A DNA stretch of 64,000 bases from Magnolia sinica (Eukaryota > Streptophyta > Magnoliopsida > Magnoliales > Magnoliaceae): the NCBI RefSeq assembly GCF_029962835.1, contig NC_080578.1, positions 104,635,759-104,699,758 of the forward strand, written 5' to 3'. Shown piece by piece: positions 34,830 to 47,030 of this stretch (position 1 is its first letter; each line of letters opens with the position of its first letter). The notes below the pieces were generated by a model. That model was given only the letters and a program-made list of their open reading frames with translations, searched no databases and was not told the DNA's origin. Made by a program: the position numbers and the translations under genes.

Positions 34830-37800
34830 TACTTGAAGGTCTAAACAAGGTAGACTAAGAGATTTCTAAGCCACTCATCTTCTGATCCAGCCTTTTTTAA
34901 GGCAATAAACTCGGATTCCATAGTAGACCGAGCGATACATGTCTGCTTGGTAGACTTCCAAGAGACTGCTCCTCCACCTAAAGTGAAGACATATCCACTC
35001 GTGGACTTTGTCTCATCTGAATCACTAATCCAGTTAGCATCACTGTATCCTTCTAATACAGCAGGAAAACCATTATAATGTAAACCATAGGCTATACTGC
35101 CTTTTAGGTATCTCAAAATCCTAGACAAAGCATTCCAATGCTCTTTTCCAGGGTTATGTGTATATCTACTTAGCCTACTTACTGCAAAAGCAATGTCTGG
35201 TCTAGTGCAGTTTGTTAGATACATAAGGCTACCAATTATTAGAATACTCCAATTGAGACACACTATTTTTTCGTATTCTTCATGAGAGTCACACTATAAT
35301 CATAAGGAGTCCTGACACAATCAAAATGGTTAAACTTTCTCAATATCTTCTCAATGTAATGAGATTGAGATAATATAATAACACCATTTTTTCTGGTTAC
35401 TTCAATACCCAAGAGTACACTAGCCTCTCCTAAGTCTTTCATGTCAAACTTAGATGACAAGAATTTCTTAGTTGTATTAACTAATTTAATATTAGTTCCA
35501 AAAATAAGCATGTCATCAACATAAAGACATATAATAACATATTCATTTCCAGAACTTTTACTATATACACATTTATCTACATCATTTATATGATAACCAT
35601 TTGATTTTAAAACACCATTAAAATTTTCATGCCATTGTTTAGGAGTCTGTTTTAAACCATATAATGATTTAATTAGTTTACATAATTTATTTTTTCTTTT
35701 CCTGATATCTTATAACCCTCAGATTGTTCCATATATATTTTTTCTTCTAAGTCTCCATTTAGGAAAGTTGTCTTAACGTCCATCTGGTGTACCACCAGTT
35801 TATATATGGAGGCTATCGCTATTAAGACCCTGATAGTTGTAATTCTAGTTACAGGAGAGTATGTATCAAAGTAATCTATTCCTTCTTTTTGTTTAAAGCC
35901 TTTCGCTACCAACCTAGCCTTAAACTTATCAATAGTCCCATCTGGTTTTAGTTTCTTTCTAAACACCCATTTACAACCTATTGGTTTATTTCCAGGTGGT
36001 AGGTCTACAATTTTCCAAGTGTTATTAGATATAATAGATTCTAACTCATCATTTATTGCTTCCTTCCAAAAGGTTGCATCTGGAGAGTTAATTGCTTCTA
36101 TATAGGTTGTAGGATCATCTTCTACTAAGAAAGTGAAAAAATCATCTCCTAGGTTAGTTTCTCTTCTAACCCTAGTACTTTTTCTTGGTTGTATCTCTTC
36201 TACTACTTTCTCGTATGCATTTTTACTAGTAGATGCAATATCTGATTCATTGACTTTCTCTATTCCTATAGATTTAGATTTCATAGGGAATATGTTCTCA
36301 AAGAACTCTGCATCCCTAGCTTCTATAATTGTATTAGGATCTAGAATATTATCCTTAGTTTTTAAAACTAGAAACCTATAGGCCGCACTATTTTGTGCGT
36401 AACCTATAAATGCACAGTCAGTTGTTTTAGGACCTAACTTTCTTTTCTTAGTTTCAGGTAATCCTACTTTAGCAAGACACCCCCACACTTTAATATATTT
36501 GTAACTAGGAATATGATTCTTCCATAGTTCATATGGTGTTTGTTCAGAAGATTTAGAAGGAATCCTATTTAGAATATAACAAGCAGATAGAATTGCTTCT
36601 CCCCACATATTTGAGGGTAAGCCAGAACTATTTAACATAGCATTCATCATCTCTTTTAGAGTTCTATTCTTACGTTCTGCTATTCCATTCTGTTCTGGTG
36701 TATAAGGAGCTGTAGTTTCGTGAACTATTCCATTCTTTTTACATAATTCTCTAAATTGAGAAGATTCATATTCACCTCATCTATCTATTCTAAGTCTTTT
36801 AATTTTTATATTTAACTAATTTTCAACTTCAATTTTGTATTTAGAAAAAGCATCTAAAGCGTCATCTTTGTTCCTTAACAGATAAACTCTAGTGAACCTA
36901 GAGTAGTCATCTACAAAAGTTATGTAATATCTTTTTCCACCTCTAGACATGTGATTTCTAAAATCACATAAGTCATTATGTATCAACTCTAATAGAACAG
37001 ATGATCTTTCTATTCGTTTAAAGGGTTTTCTAATGAATTTTGATTCTACACATGTTTCACATTTATCGAATCCTTCATTAGATATATTAGGTAATAAACC
37101 TAATCTTTTCATTTTCTTTAAAGATACTACATTCACATGACCTAATCTACTATGCCATAGATAAAAAGGTTTAACGATATAAACAGAACTGAATGTCTTC
37201 TTATTATTATCATTGGATACATTTATAATGAATAAACCATCGCTACAGTACCCCTTACCAACAAAGGTTCCATTCTTAGTCATTACAAGCTTATCTGAAT
37301 CAAATACTAACTTAAAACCAGCCTTACTAAGGAGTGAACCAGAGACCACGTTTCTTCTAATGTCAGGCACATGTAGGACATCATTCAACATTAGAGTCTT
37401 TCCAAAAGTAAGTTTCATAAGTACTTTTCCTTTCCCTACAACTGGAGACGTGCTACCATTACCCATGAACACCCATTCATCATCTTCTGATACTTGGTAG
37501 GAGGTACACATGTTACGATCCTTGCACACGTGCCTAGTTGTACCAGTGTCTAGCATCCACTTCAAGTTGTTTAAAAGGAAGACTTCGACACCACAGCTAC
37601 TATCATGTTAGACTCATTGCCTGTTTTCTGTAAGATTAGTCTGCGGCTTATCTTTATTTTTCTTAAGCCTGCAGGTTTTGACATGATGCTCAGGTTTTCC
37701 GCAATTGTAATAGTTTCCCTTTTTCTTGAATTGATTGTTTGTATTCTTCTTTTTGAGCTGCATTCATTTGCATAATGTCCAGGTTTGCCTGATTGGATTT

Positions 37801-38486
37801 GATTGCCCTTTTTCTTATTATTTGCGACTTGATTCCACAAGATTCGCCTTTGAATCTATCTCATTTTATTTTCTTTTTGGTCACTGATTCTATTGCCTCC
37901 TCGATTCGTATGTGTACGATAGTGGTTTCAAAGAAACACCGTTCTTTTTATGTTTCATTCTATTCTTATATTCTTTCCGGGAAGGTGGTAACTTTTCTAT
38001 TAGCGCTCCTAATATAAACACTTCATCCAACTTAATTCCTTACGATAGTTCATGAACTAAACTTTGAAAATCATGAATTTGATTTGTGACAGTTATATCG
38101 TCTGTCATTTCATAATGAAGGAAATTAGCAATTGCATGTTTCTTAGCGCTGCATCTACTAATCTGTATTTCTTTTCCCAAGCAGTCCATATATCTTTAGC
38201 AGACACGTAAGAAGCATGCACGTCATATAGTTCGTTGGATAAAGAATTTAGAATATAATTTTTACAATTATTTTCATCTGTTACTTCAGTTTGATTTGCT
38301 GGATCTATAGTAAATGATTCAGATAAAATGTATGAAACTTTCAGGGTGGTCAGAGCGAACATCAGTTTCTGTTTCCACCGTTTAAATGATTGTCCAGCGA
38401 ACGGTTCGATTTTGGCTAACTCAGTAGAAGCATTTACTGTTACTGTAGCCATAGTCTATGTAATTCAACAATTTCGATTTCAAGAT

Positions 38487-39398
38487 TGTTGGAATATTTG
38501 GTTGAATTAAATAGACTATTAAAAATCGAGAACCAAAAAAGGAAAATAAATTTTGAGAAAGAAGAACTTATTGAATTGAGTCGAGGCGTGACTGAGTCAC
38601 TCGGCTTGAAATCGAATTTGCTCCCCTTGGACAGCGTCCCAAGTGCAACAGGTTTCCAGAGCAATCGACCTCCAGGATACAACGACTATGACCCGGTCCC
38701 AGCGGTGCACTCACTGTACACGGGCTCGAACCACTTGCAGTTTAATCCGAAAGTGCTGAGTTGACTCAGCGATGAACTCAGTAGAAAATGCTTAAAACCG
38801 AATATCAGAGAGCGTTTTCTAAGAGAAGAATTTTTTTCGTATTTTAAAACTAGAATCGGTAGTCTTTATATAGACTCCGAAGTGGTGCATAAGCACCCTT
38901 TACAAAAGGTTAGGTCCGTTGGGTTTAAACTCAACAGGTGCGACCAACCGGAAGGGACGCATCTCTGGTTTAAAACGAAAAGGCGCAAGTGCGAGTACAC
39001 TCCCGCACATACTGATCCTGCGAGTACCCATACACATACCCACGCAGTATACACACACCGCACTTTGCACACGCGCCAGCCCGTCCGCGGCCCGTCCGTC
39101 CGTCCGTCGCGCAGCGCGCACGGACTCGGACTCGGACTCGGACTCGGCTCGGCCCGCGTGGTCAATGGCATATATTAGAGTTATTGGCATAGCCCCACTC
39201 CCAAAGTCACATGCCCCCTGAAAGGGGCTCAAGCCCTAGGCAAAAAGACTATCTTATAAACAAGATAGTTTACTTTTTCAAATCCGATGTGGGACAAAAC
39301 CCACAACACAAAAGTACTACAACTTTTCAAAATTGGAAGGAAATTATTGAAAATTTGAAAATTCAAATTTTAATGCTATTTTAAAACAAAATACAACA
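38487..39398 (-). repeat. Right (5') LTR of fossil B (912 bp)
   Basis: Bounded by TGTTGG..CAACA on the plus strand, with the family TATA box on the minus strand and (CTCGGA)n / (CGTC)n tracts at about 39090-39150. Confidence 0.85.
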
Positions 39399-39539
39399 TC
39401 ATCTGGCACATAAGTAGTTCAAACTAACTGTCCACGTCATGGATTTGAGTTTAGTTGTATTATGAACCAAACATCACCCTTTATTTTATTGTATTTTTAT
39501 TTCAAACTTCTGTGAGGCTTCTGACCCCAAAAAAGCTTT

Positions 39540-40097
39540 CAATGGTAGACGTTAAATCCCCACTGCTTTTTTCAGTGTGGTCCACTTGATGGTTAGATCT
39601 ACCTTATTTTTTTGTCTCAGGCCTTAAAACTACCTCGCCAAATGGATGGACGGTTTGGATATAACACACGTTCTATGATAAGACCCACCTAACATAATCG
39701 CAGCAATGGAGGAACTTTCGTGCATGACATGCTGCAGTCTGCACGCCGTGTATAGCGGGCAGTTCTGTAGGTGGGCCCACCGTGACGTATCTGTACATCC
39801 AAGCCATCAATCCCTTTTCTCAGATTATTTTAAGGCATAAGCACATAAATGAGGCAGATCTAACGCTCAAGTGGACCACAAGCTTAGTTACATTAAAACG
39901 CACAAAGCATTAAATTTAAGAGTCATCTTTAGTGTGGTCCATTTGAGCGTTGGATCTGCTTCATTTTTGTTTAATACTTAAAATAATCTGAGAAAAGGGA
40001 TAGACGGTTCGGATGTACAGATATATCATGGTGTGCCCACCCACAGGACTGCCCGTTCGGAGCTAGGGACGGGTGGGGTAGTACGCAATCCGCGTCC
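39540..40097. mobile_element. Hairpin element(s), right end of Mutator-MITE type
   Basis: 39756-40055 is a clear inverted repeat: left CGGGCAGTTCTGTAGGTGGG, right CCCACCCACAGGACTGCCCG. Its right extension (GGGGTAGTACGCAATCCGCG, 40076-40095) equals the terminus of the complete 61337-61568 element, so it belongs to that family with a diverged left end. A half copy of the larger hairpin family precedes it. Confidence 0.65.
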
Positions 40098-40690
40098 GTG
40101 GTACACCACAGCGATCGGACGTGTCGTGAAGGAAAAACGGTGACGCTCCTCGAGCTCCGTATTGTTCAAACGGTTCAATGGAGATGAAAGTTACAGGGGT
40201 CCTAAAATAATGTATTTATTTTATCCACACTGTTCATCCATTTTTTGATATCATCTTAGGGCCCGTTTGGCCGGTCGGATTGGAAGGGATTGGATGGTAT
40301 AGGAAGGGATTGGAAGTCATTACCGTTAAAACATTTCTAGGGCTCACTATAATGTTTATTTTTCATCCAATCTGTTTATAGGGTCACAAAGTCTTGAATG
40401 AAAAGTAAAAACAAATATTATATTGATCTAAAACTTATATAAACCCCAAAAGGGTTTCAATAGTATACATCCAAATCATTCATTTCTTTTTACAGTGTGG
40501 TCTACTTAATATTTATATCTGCCTTATTTTTAGGCTCAAGCATTAAGACGAGCTCGCAAAATGGATAAAAGGTTTGGATATAACGTATACCTCGTGATGG
40601 ATCCACAGAACTTGCTGACATCAACACACCAGCCAAATCGCTTGTGTGGTACACCAGCCAATCCGCTTCCGAAAAGGAGGTACCGCAATC
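40098..40690. repeat. Composite hairpin-family copy with MITE edge
   Basis: Landmarks GTGACGCTCCTCGAGCTCC, CACTGTTCATCCATTTTTTGA, and later TTTAGGCTCAAGC and GGATAAAAGGTTTGGATATAACG form two facing halves. A GGGCCCGTTTGGCCGGTCGG stretch (40260-40280), typical of hAT-like MITE ends, lies between them. Confidence 0.5.
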
Positions 40691-40699
40691 TTCGTGGGG

Positions 40700-41218
40700 C
40701 GGTCATGAATCAGGAATGATGTAACGTCTCAACTGTAACCACTCAATAAAACATTCCCAGATGGACGGCTCATGTTCCACAGATCGACGGCCAGGTCACG
40801 TTCTCTTGCCCACTTGACCCGGAAACGACCCAACAAACAAACGTTATCTTAACATCGCCCACCACCGACTGACCGACCGACCGACCTGCCCACAACTGCA
40901 ACGACGAGTGTAATCCGTACCTTTAAAAGATATCAGCCGTTGCTTTCTCTCAAGTAATCCATTCCACTGGCATGAAGGCGAATTGGCACTCAATCCAAGT
41001 CGTCTAAGTCGTGACTAAAAGAGATCAACGGTCCTGATTTAATGCTATAGAAATGCCTATTAATAGCTCTGCTCAGGTCCCACACAACACTGAGGCGGTT
41101 TAGTTTGTGGGAACACGTATACGAACTATTCAATATCTGGACGACTCTAAAAGAGAAAGGAAAAAGGAGAGAGAGAGCAGAGAATCTTGGACTTTTCATT
41201 GATAATAGAAGACTGAGG
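40700..41218 (+). promoter_or_regulatory. Upstream region of the CFIm25 gene
   Basis: Between the last repeat and the start codon lies about 500 bp with CCGACCGACCGACC short repeats (about 40872-40886) and a purine-rich GGAGAGAGAGAGC leader just before the ATG. No convincing TATA box was found, as expected for a housekeeping gene. The transcription start cannot be placed. Confidence 0.4.
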
Positions 41219-44200
41219 ATGGGAGACGAGATAGCATCTGCAAGAGATAGAGATAGAGATAGAGATAGCAGAAGAAGCAGCAGCAGCAGCAATGTAATAG
41301 ATATACACCCTCTCAGTGGCTACTACTTCAGTTCCAAAGAAGCCATTCCCGATAAAGACGATACCTTGTCTGATCGGATCCTAAGGATGAAATCCAAGTA
41401 AAAAATTTCTTTTTTCTTTAAATTTCTTTTCATATATATAAAAAGAGTGGGCGTTTGGATGCACTATGGAATTGAATCGCACTCTGTTTTTTTTAATCCA
41501 CTAAAGCGGGGAATAGCCAGAAGTATGCAATTTGAGGAGCCACTTACTTCATTGAGAGTTCTGTGAAACACCATTTGATTATTCTCGTTTCATCCTGATT
41601 AAACTGATTTTTTTTTTTCTTTTTTTTTTCTGCAATTCAATTCACTGGGGCGTCCAAACGCTATTGCACTTGGGGCGTCCAAACGCTATCCATTTGAAGT
41701 ACGTTCTGTTTTTAGTCAAAATAAGGTGGGGGAATATAACCCTATTGTAATTTCCTTCGTCGGCATTCATGATGAGGGCTCAGGCCGGGCTGCAAGCCAG
41801 ACATATGTGTGATTGCAATTCAATGGGTTATTTCCTTACTAGATGACTACAACCAAACTGAATATTTACAACCCAATTCACTCGTGCATCTGAACAAGCT
41901 TGTTAGTATTGATTTTAATTCGAAGTTTGGGCCTCTCATTTTGAGCTGATTATATGAATCAGCTATGCTGCAACCGGGATGAGGACCTGCGTGCAAGGAG
42001 TACTTCTGGTCAGTATCTGTATGTAAAAAGCGCTTTTCTTTTGGAATTTGGCTTCCTTCTACTTGCTTACTTTGTTTTGCAAGAAACTAATGCATGGGCA
42101 TTTTCACACTGGGCTCGAGTGGGGTGGCCCGTGGGATGCGGGGACACACTTGGGGCGGCCTGTGTGAAGTGGAACCCATGTGAAGTGGGGCCAATGAGCA
42201 GGTTCGGCTGAGGTCCTAACCCATACGATGTGGGGCCTGGGCTATGAGATAAAGGGATTGATTTGCCACTCTCTATCCATGTGAAGTGGGGCCAACGAGG
42301 AGGTTTGGCTGAGGTCCTAACCCATACGATGTGGGGCCTGAGCTATGAGATAAAGGGATTGATTCGCCAGTTTGAGCTTTTAAAGCAAGTGGCTAATTGT
42401 CCTGCATCAAAGTGGTATCAGAGCGGGAGGTCTCGTGTTTGAGACTCCTCACCGGGGGTGATTAATGCATGGGCATTTTCACATCGGGCTCGAGATGGGG
42501 TAGCCCCTGAGATCATTCTCAACCACTACATGTACAAATTTCTTCCTACTTTGGCCCCTTTCCTTAGGGCCATTTTGGTTACCATCAAATTGTCTTCGGA
42601 TAGAACTTTCTGAACACATCTCTCAAATCAAGGGTGTCTAGACAGGCTTATATAAATGGATTATTTTGTCGTTTTGTCTCTTGTTTGTCAAACACCCCAT
42701 CTATGGCTCTAACAAACACTAGTCACATTAGCATGTGTGGACATGTGGTTAAAGAAAAGAGTTTTCACTTATGGCACATTGACACGTGCAACTTATATGC
42801 CAAATATGGCACATGTGCCATGCATTCGTATAGAAGATCACAACTCCCTGTAGTTTATGGAAAATAGGTTAAAACCAACTTTTGTGTTAGGATTTCCCAA
42901 TCTCCACAAGAACAACTCATTTTTTCGGATCCTATGTTTTATTGAAATTAGTGTCATGTTTGAATAATTGTTGTTGACAAACCACAGACATATGCTGTGT
43001 CCAGACAAGGCGTTATCCGAATGGAACTTTTTCCATAACCAAATGGCCTTGTATGGATCTCTTTGTAATTAAGAATTGGAGAAAATGTTGTTTATGAGTT
43101 AGAGAATGTTCAACACTTTCTTCTCAATAAGTCTTAGGGCCAAGTGCCTTCTGAAGAAAAAAAAAATGTTGGTGCTAATAGAATGAAGGATCATAAAATT
43201 TTCTTATGCATGAGATTCACTTGGAAGCAAACGAAAATCATTGTGCTCATAAGCAAGTTAGTAACATATGTTTGTCTAATACCTCTCCTGAGCTATGTCA
43301 TGAAGGTCATGTAGGTTAACTTAATGGAAAAGAGTGCTGGTTATGGCACTCCTTATTTGGAACGTGATTTTCCAACACAAGGGTAGACCGGAAGCCCAGT
43401 CGCGAGTCCCAATGCTGTACTAGTTTCGGTCTTGTCTAAACCAATTGATATAATCCATATAAAAGGACTTCTAGAGTCTTTTCTTATTGTAATTAGTGTT
43501 CGAAGTATCGGTATCGCTACAAGTTTCGTTGGCCAGGGATACGGAAACAATATCGATATCGCCGATAACCGGAAATGCGGGGAAACATGGGAAAAATGGT
43601 GGATTTTTCAGCGAAACTTTAGGAGATATTAAAATATACATAATTGCATATGTAAAAATAAAAAAAATTGCAAAAAGAATGCAGACATAACAAGTTTCCA
43701 TTTAATGGAGCCTTGAAAGCACGTGTTGTTGAAAGAAATCGGTCCAACTATACCATCCGGCCTATTTAACCATCCAACCTTCCATCCTAACATCCATCGA
43801 TATTGCAAAATATCAACAACACATGATATTTCACCAAGAAATCATCAACAATTGTAAAGGAAATGAAAGATTGTGGTTCAATATCGCGCATGTTGCGATA
43901 TTGATAATATCGAGATATTATCAATGACAAATTGAACACTACATACAACCAAGTGCCCATGAAAAAAAAATTGAAATAAATTTTTTTCTAATACACAAAA
44001 TTTTGATGATATCAGTATGTTGGCGATATTATTGAAATATCGTCGATATACTTATGATACAAGCATTACCTAGAATTTACATAGACGAAAATATTGGCAA
44101 TACATTGGCGATATTGATGCATTGGCAGTACAAGCGACACCTAGAATTTACATAGTTGAAAAATATTGGTAATTACATTAGCGATATTGATACGTTGGCG

Positions 44201-46969
44201 ATACTTAGCGATACATTGCTAATACCTGGAATTTCCGATACTAGCGGCGTTATTGGTATCGCTACCAGTGTTATCGGTATCGCTGAGCTGGAGATAAAGA
44301 TAATATTGGAGATAATTCGAACACTAGCTGTAACAAATGACCAAAGAAATATACAAACAATGGGCTTCTGGGGTTTCTATGACCAATCCAATTGGCATCT
44401 GCGTCAGCGAAAGAGCAAGGTATTAGAGGAATCTGATGTAAGATCTCTCATTATGGTGAAAAAGACTTCAGAAATTTATTATAAAGAAGTAAGATCTCTG
44501 ACTTGGATAAAGTTACACATAGAGAATGTTTCATTCTATGAATGAACATGAGCTTGCCTAAGGACCATCTACGAGTCGACTCACAGCATGGATCTCATGA
44601 AGAATGTTGGTTAGCAAGTAATGATATGAGTATGCTAGCAGCCTATCACACTACACAGTCAAGCAAATGCTGACAAAAGTTACTAACATTGTGTTCAAGC
44701 GGTGTGTTCACCTAAAAACACATCTAGGGTGTACTTGAATTGTAAGGGAACATGCTTTCAATAACTGATGGTTAATGACTGGGACACGAGGTGGACGAGT
44801 TGTGAGACATGAGATGAGTAAATTTAGAACTAAAGGGGGCAATGTTGGGACGTAAAAGAAGATGCGCATCATCATTGATCATGACAAACTTGTTGTTTGT
44901 AACACTAAAAGTAATGCCTGAGTAAATTGAGGTGGATCCATGTAGAATTGGATAGAGAAATAAAGTAGATGCTCTTTAGTCTTTAGTGATCAGTCACTTA
45001 CACAGTCAGCATCATGGCAGTGATATCATTCTTCTCATACGTGGGGGATAAAAAAAATTCATTCAATAGCTCAAATAGGTTTGGTAGTGTCTGCTAGAGG
45101 AGTATGAGTGTAGGAAGTGCCAAATTTGGAAAGAGGAAGCGACTCTAGTCAGGGTCCTCCCTTTGTTATCTCATTTGGAGGTATGTCGCTAGCCCTGGAG
45201 AAGGACAGCGTCTTTAATGAGGCAAATAAACAAAGGGTACAAAATTTGCATAGAGTTCATGAGAAACATGTGTAGTTGTTAAAGAATGTGATGTGAACTG
45301 TGATGTGATGACGGTCATGTACAAAGATCCAATTCTGTTGTCAAGCGTAATGGAAACTCATTCATGAATGCCTCTCCAATTAAAAAAATCATTCATGAAT
45401 GCCATGAATCCAAAGATCGTCTTTAAAAGCATGAAAAGGTTATTAATAAAGCACGGTTGGGGAGACTCTGATTGCAGCAACTGTGTGCACCAATACCAAG
45501 GGATTAAGTGAAAGCTGTGTCTGAATATTGAAATGGTGGAGGATGTATGGTCAGAAACTGCAAAGGAGTCTCATCGAATGTTTCTGGATGAGCTGGTAAA
45601 CAGCCAATTTGTCTCTTAGAGAGGAAGGAACAGAAGCATCGCTGGAATGTGTCACTGTGGACTCAGAAGTATAGAAGTTCCCAGTCAGCTACTTTCCCTT
45701 CTGTGTTTGGGGTTGCTTGCATTGTTTCTTGAATTGGACCTCATCATTCTCACTTGATGCTTTGAATATCATAGCTTTATACCAAAAAAACTAGTTGGAA
45801 TTCCAGGCCTAATACTGGTCCTATTGTTCCACCTGAAACAGCTATATACAGTTGAGAGAGATCTTGAAAGGTCTCGAAGCTAGGATTCATGTGGAGTCTC
45901 ACCATATGTTAGAAGCATCTCACTTATAAATTTCCAGGTGCAGGAAACAGGGGAACAAGGGGGAAAAAAAAAAGAACCCTTTCAATCAAAAAGGCCATAT
46001 GGCATCTAGAAAGAATGCTTTTATAGAGGCCCCTTCCCTATTTACCTAGCAATTAAAAAACCCAGAAACTCCAATAGTTTGCTTGATTTGACTCCGAAGA
46101 TAAAGGCTATATCACTCATTTTTCAATTTCAAGAATTCTGTGATAGAAAATGCTCAGTGCTGATTATCTTTATATCTCTGTCAGGAAGACGGATATCATC
46201 CACATTCTGTGATAGGATTAAGAATTTCTTTCCAAATACGTTTACATAGATGTAATGGTCTTCCACATTTATGAATTATGACAAAGTTGAAGTAACTGAA
46301 GTATGTAGCTTCATGTATCGTTGTCATGTAGACTGTTCAGCTGGTATATCATTTATTCAATCAACACACTTTTATCCTCCTGTCCCTTCATTTTCATAAC
46401 CTAATAGCTGGCACATGTAGATATTTGATCCAGATCATCATTCAAGAATGCAATTTTTACGTTTATTTAGAATCTCTCTAAATCCATATGCATTATGATG
46501 GCTAGGATCATCCCTCATTATGTTGACGGAGATCTATTCACCTCTGCCATAAAAGGCTAAACTCTTTTCAGCAAAAATTCCAAACCCTGGCGCAAGAAGA
46601 TGAGAAGATGACATCTAAGTAATTCAATTGAAACCGTCCAATTTATGGTTATCAGTTTAGATGTATCATCAACCAATATGCATGCTTATTTGATTATCTG
46701 CCTATCTGATTGGTATGCATTTATTGGATGGTCATATCCAATGGTCCTGTTTCACCAAACAAGTGTCTAGAAATCAGTGGTTAGGATCATTTAAACAATC
46801 TTGATTTTTGGACTGTCTCAGAGACAGTGGCCACTCAATGTAGTAGGTTTATCTTGAGCATTATCCTCTGCACACCATTTCTGTGTGCCTGTGTATCAAG
46901 CATCATACACAGGCATATTATCAAATAGTCATCTTTCTTTTGCTCTTAAAAATAGTGAAACAACTCTTA

Positions 46970-47030
<61 letters not shown>

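Larger units (their letters stand above)
26803..39398 (-). mobile_element. Ty1/copia fossil B, minus strand, interrupted by fossil A
   Basis: The right LTR is 38487-39398 and the left LTR 26803-27742, both in minus orientation. Reading leftward from the right LTR come gag (to about 37850), zinc-knuckle region, protease (about 37500), integrase (about 36700-37200), reverse transcriptase (about 35300-36100) and RNase H (34830-35260). The remaining tail of the pol region and the purine tract lie at 27743-28536, on the other side of fossil A. The order protease-integrase-RT-RNase H marks it as Ty1/copia. It is broken in several places besides the insertion and must be older than A. Confidence 0.85.

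Noticed and set aside
41105-41218. Upstream in-frame ATG of the CFIm25 frame
   Set aside because: It would add 38 residues not seen in the family; the 41219 ATG gives the normal length. It cannot be fully excluded without 5' transcript ends.
44820-45010. A gypsy pol tail with purine tract and LTR start
   Set aside because: Suggestive wording only; no second LTR or coding block could be matched.
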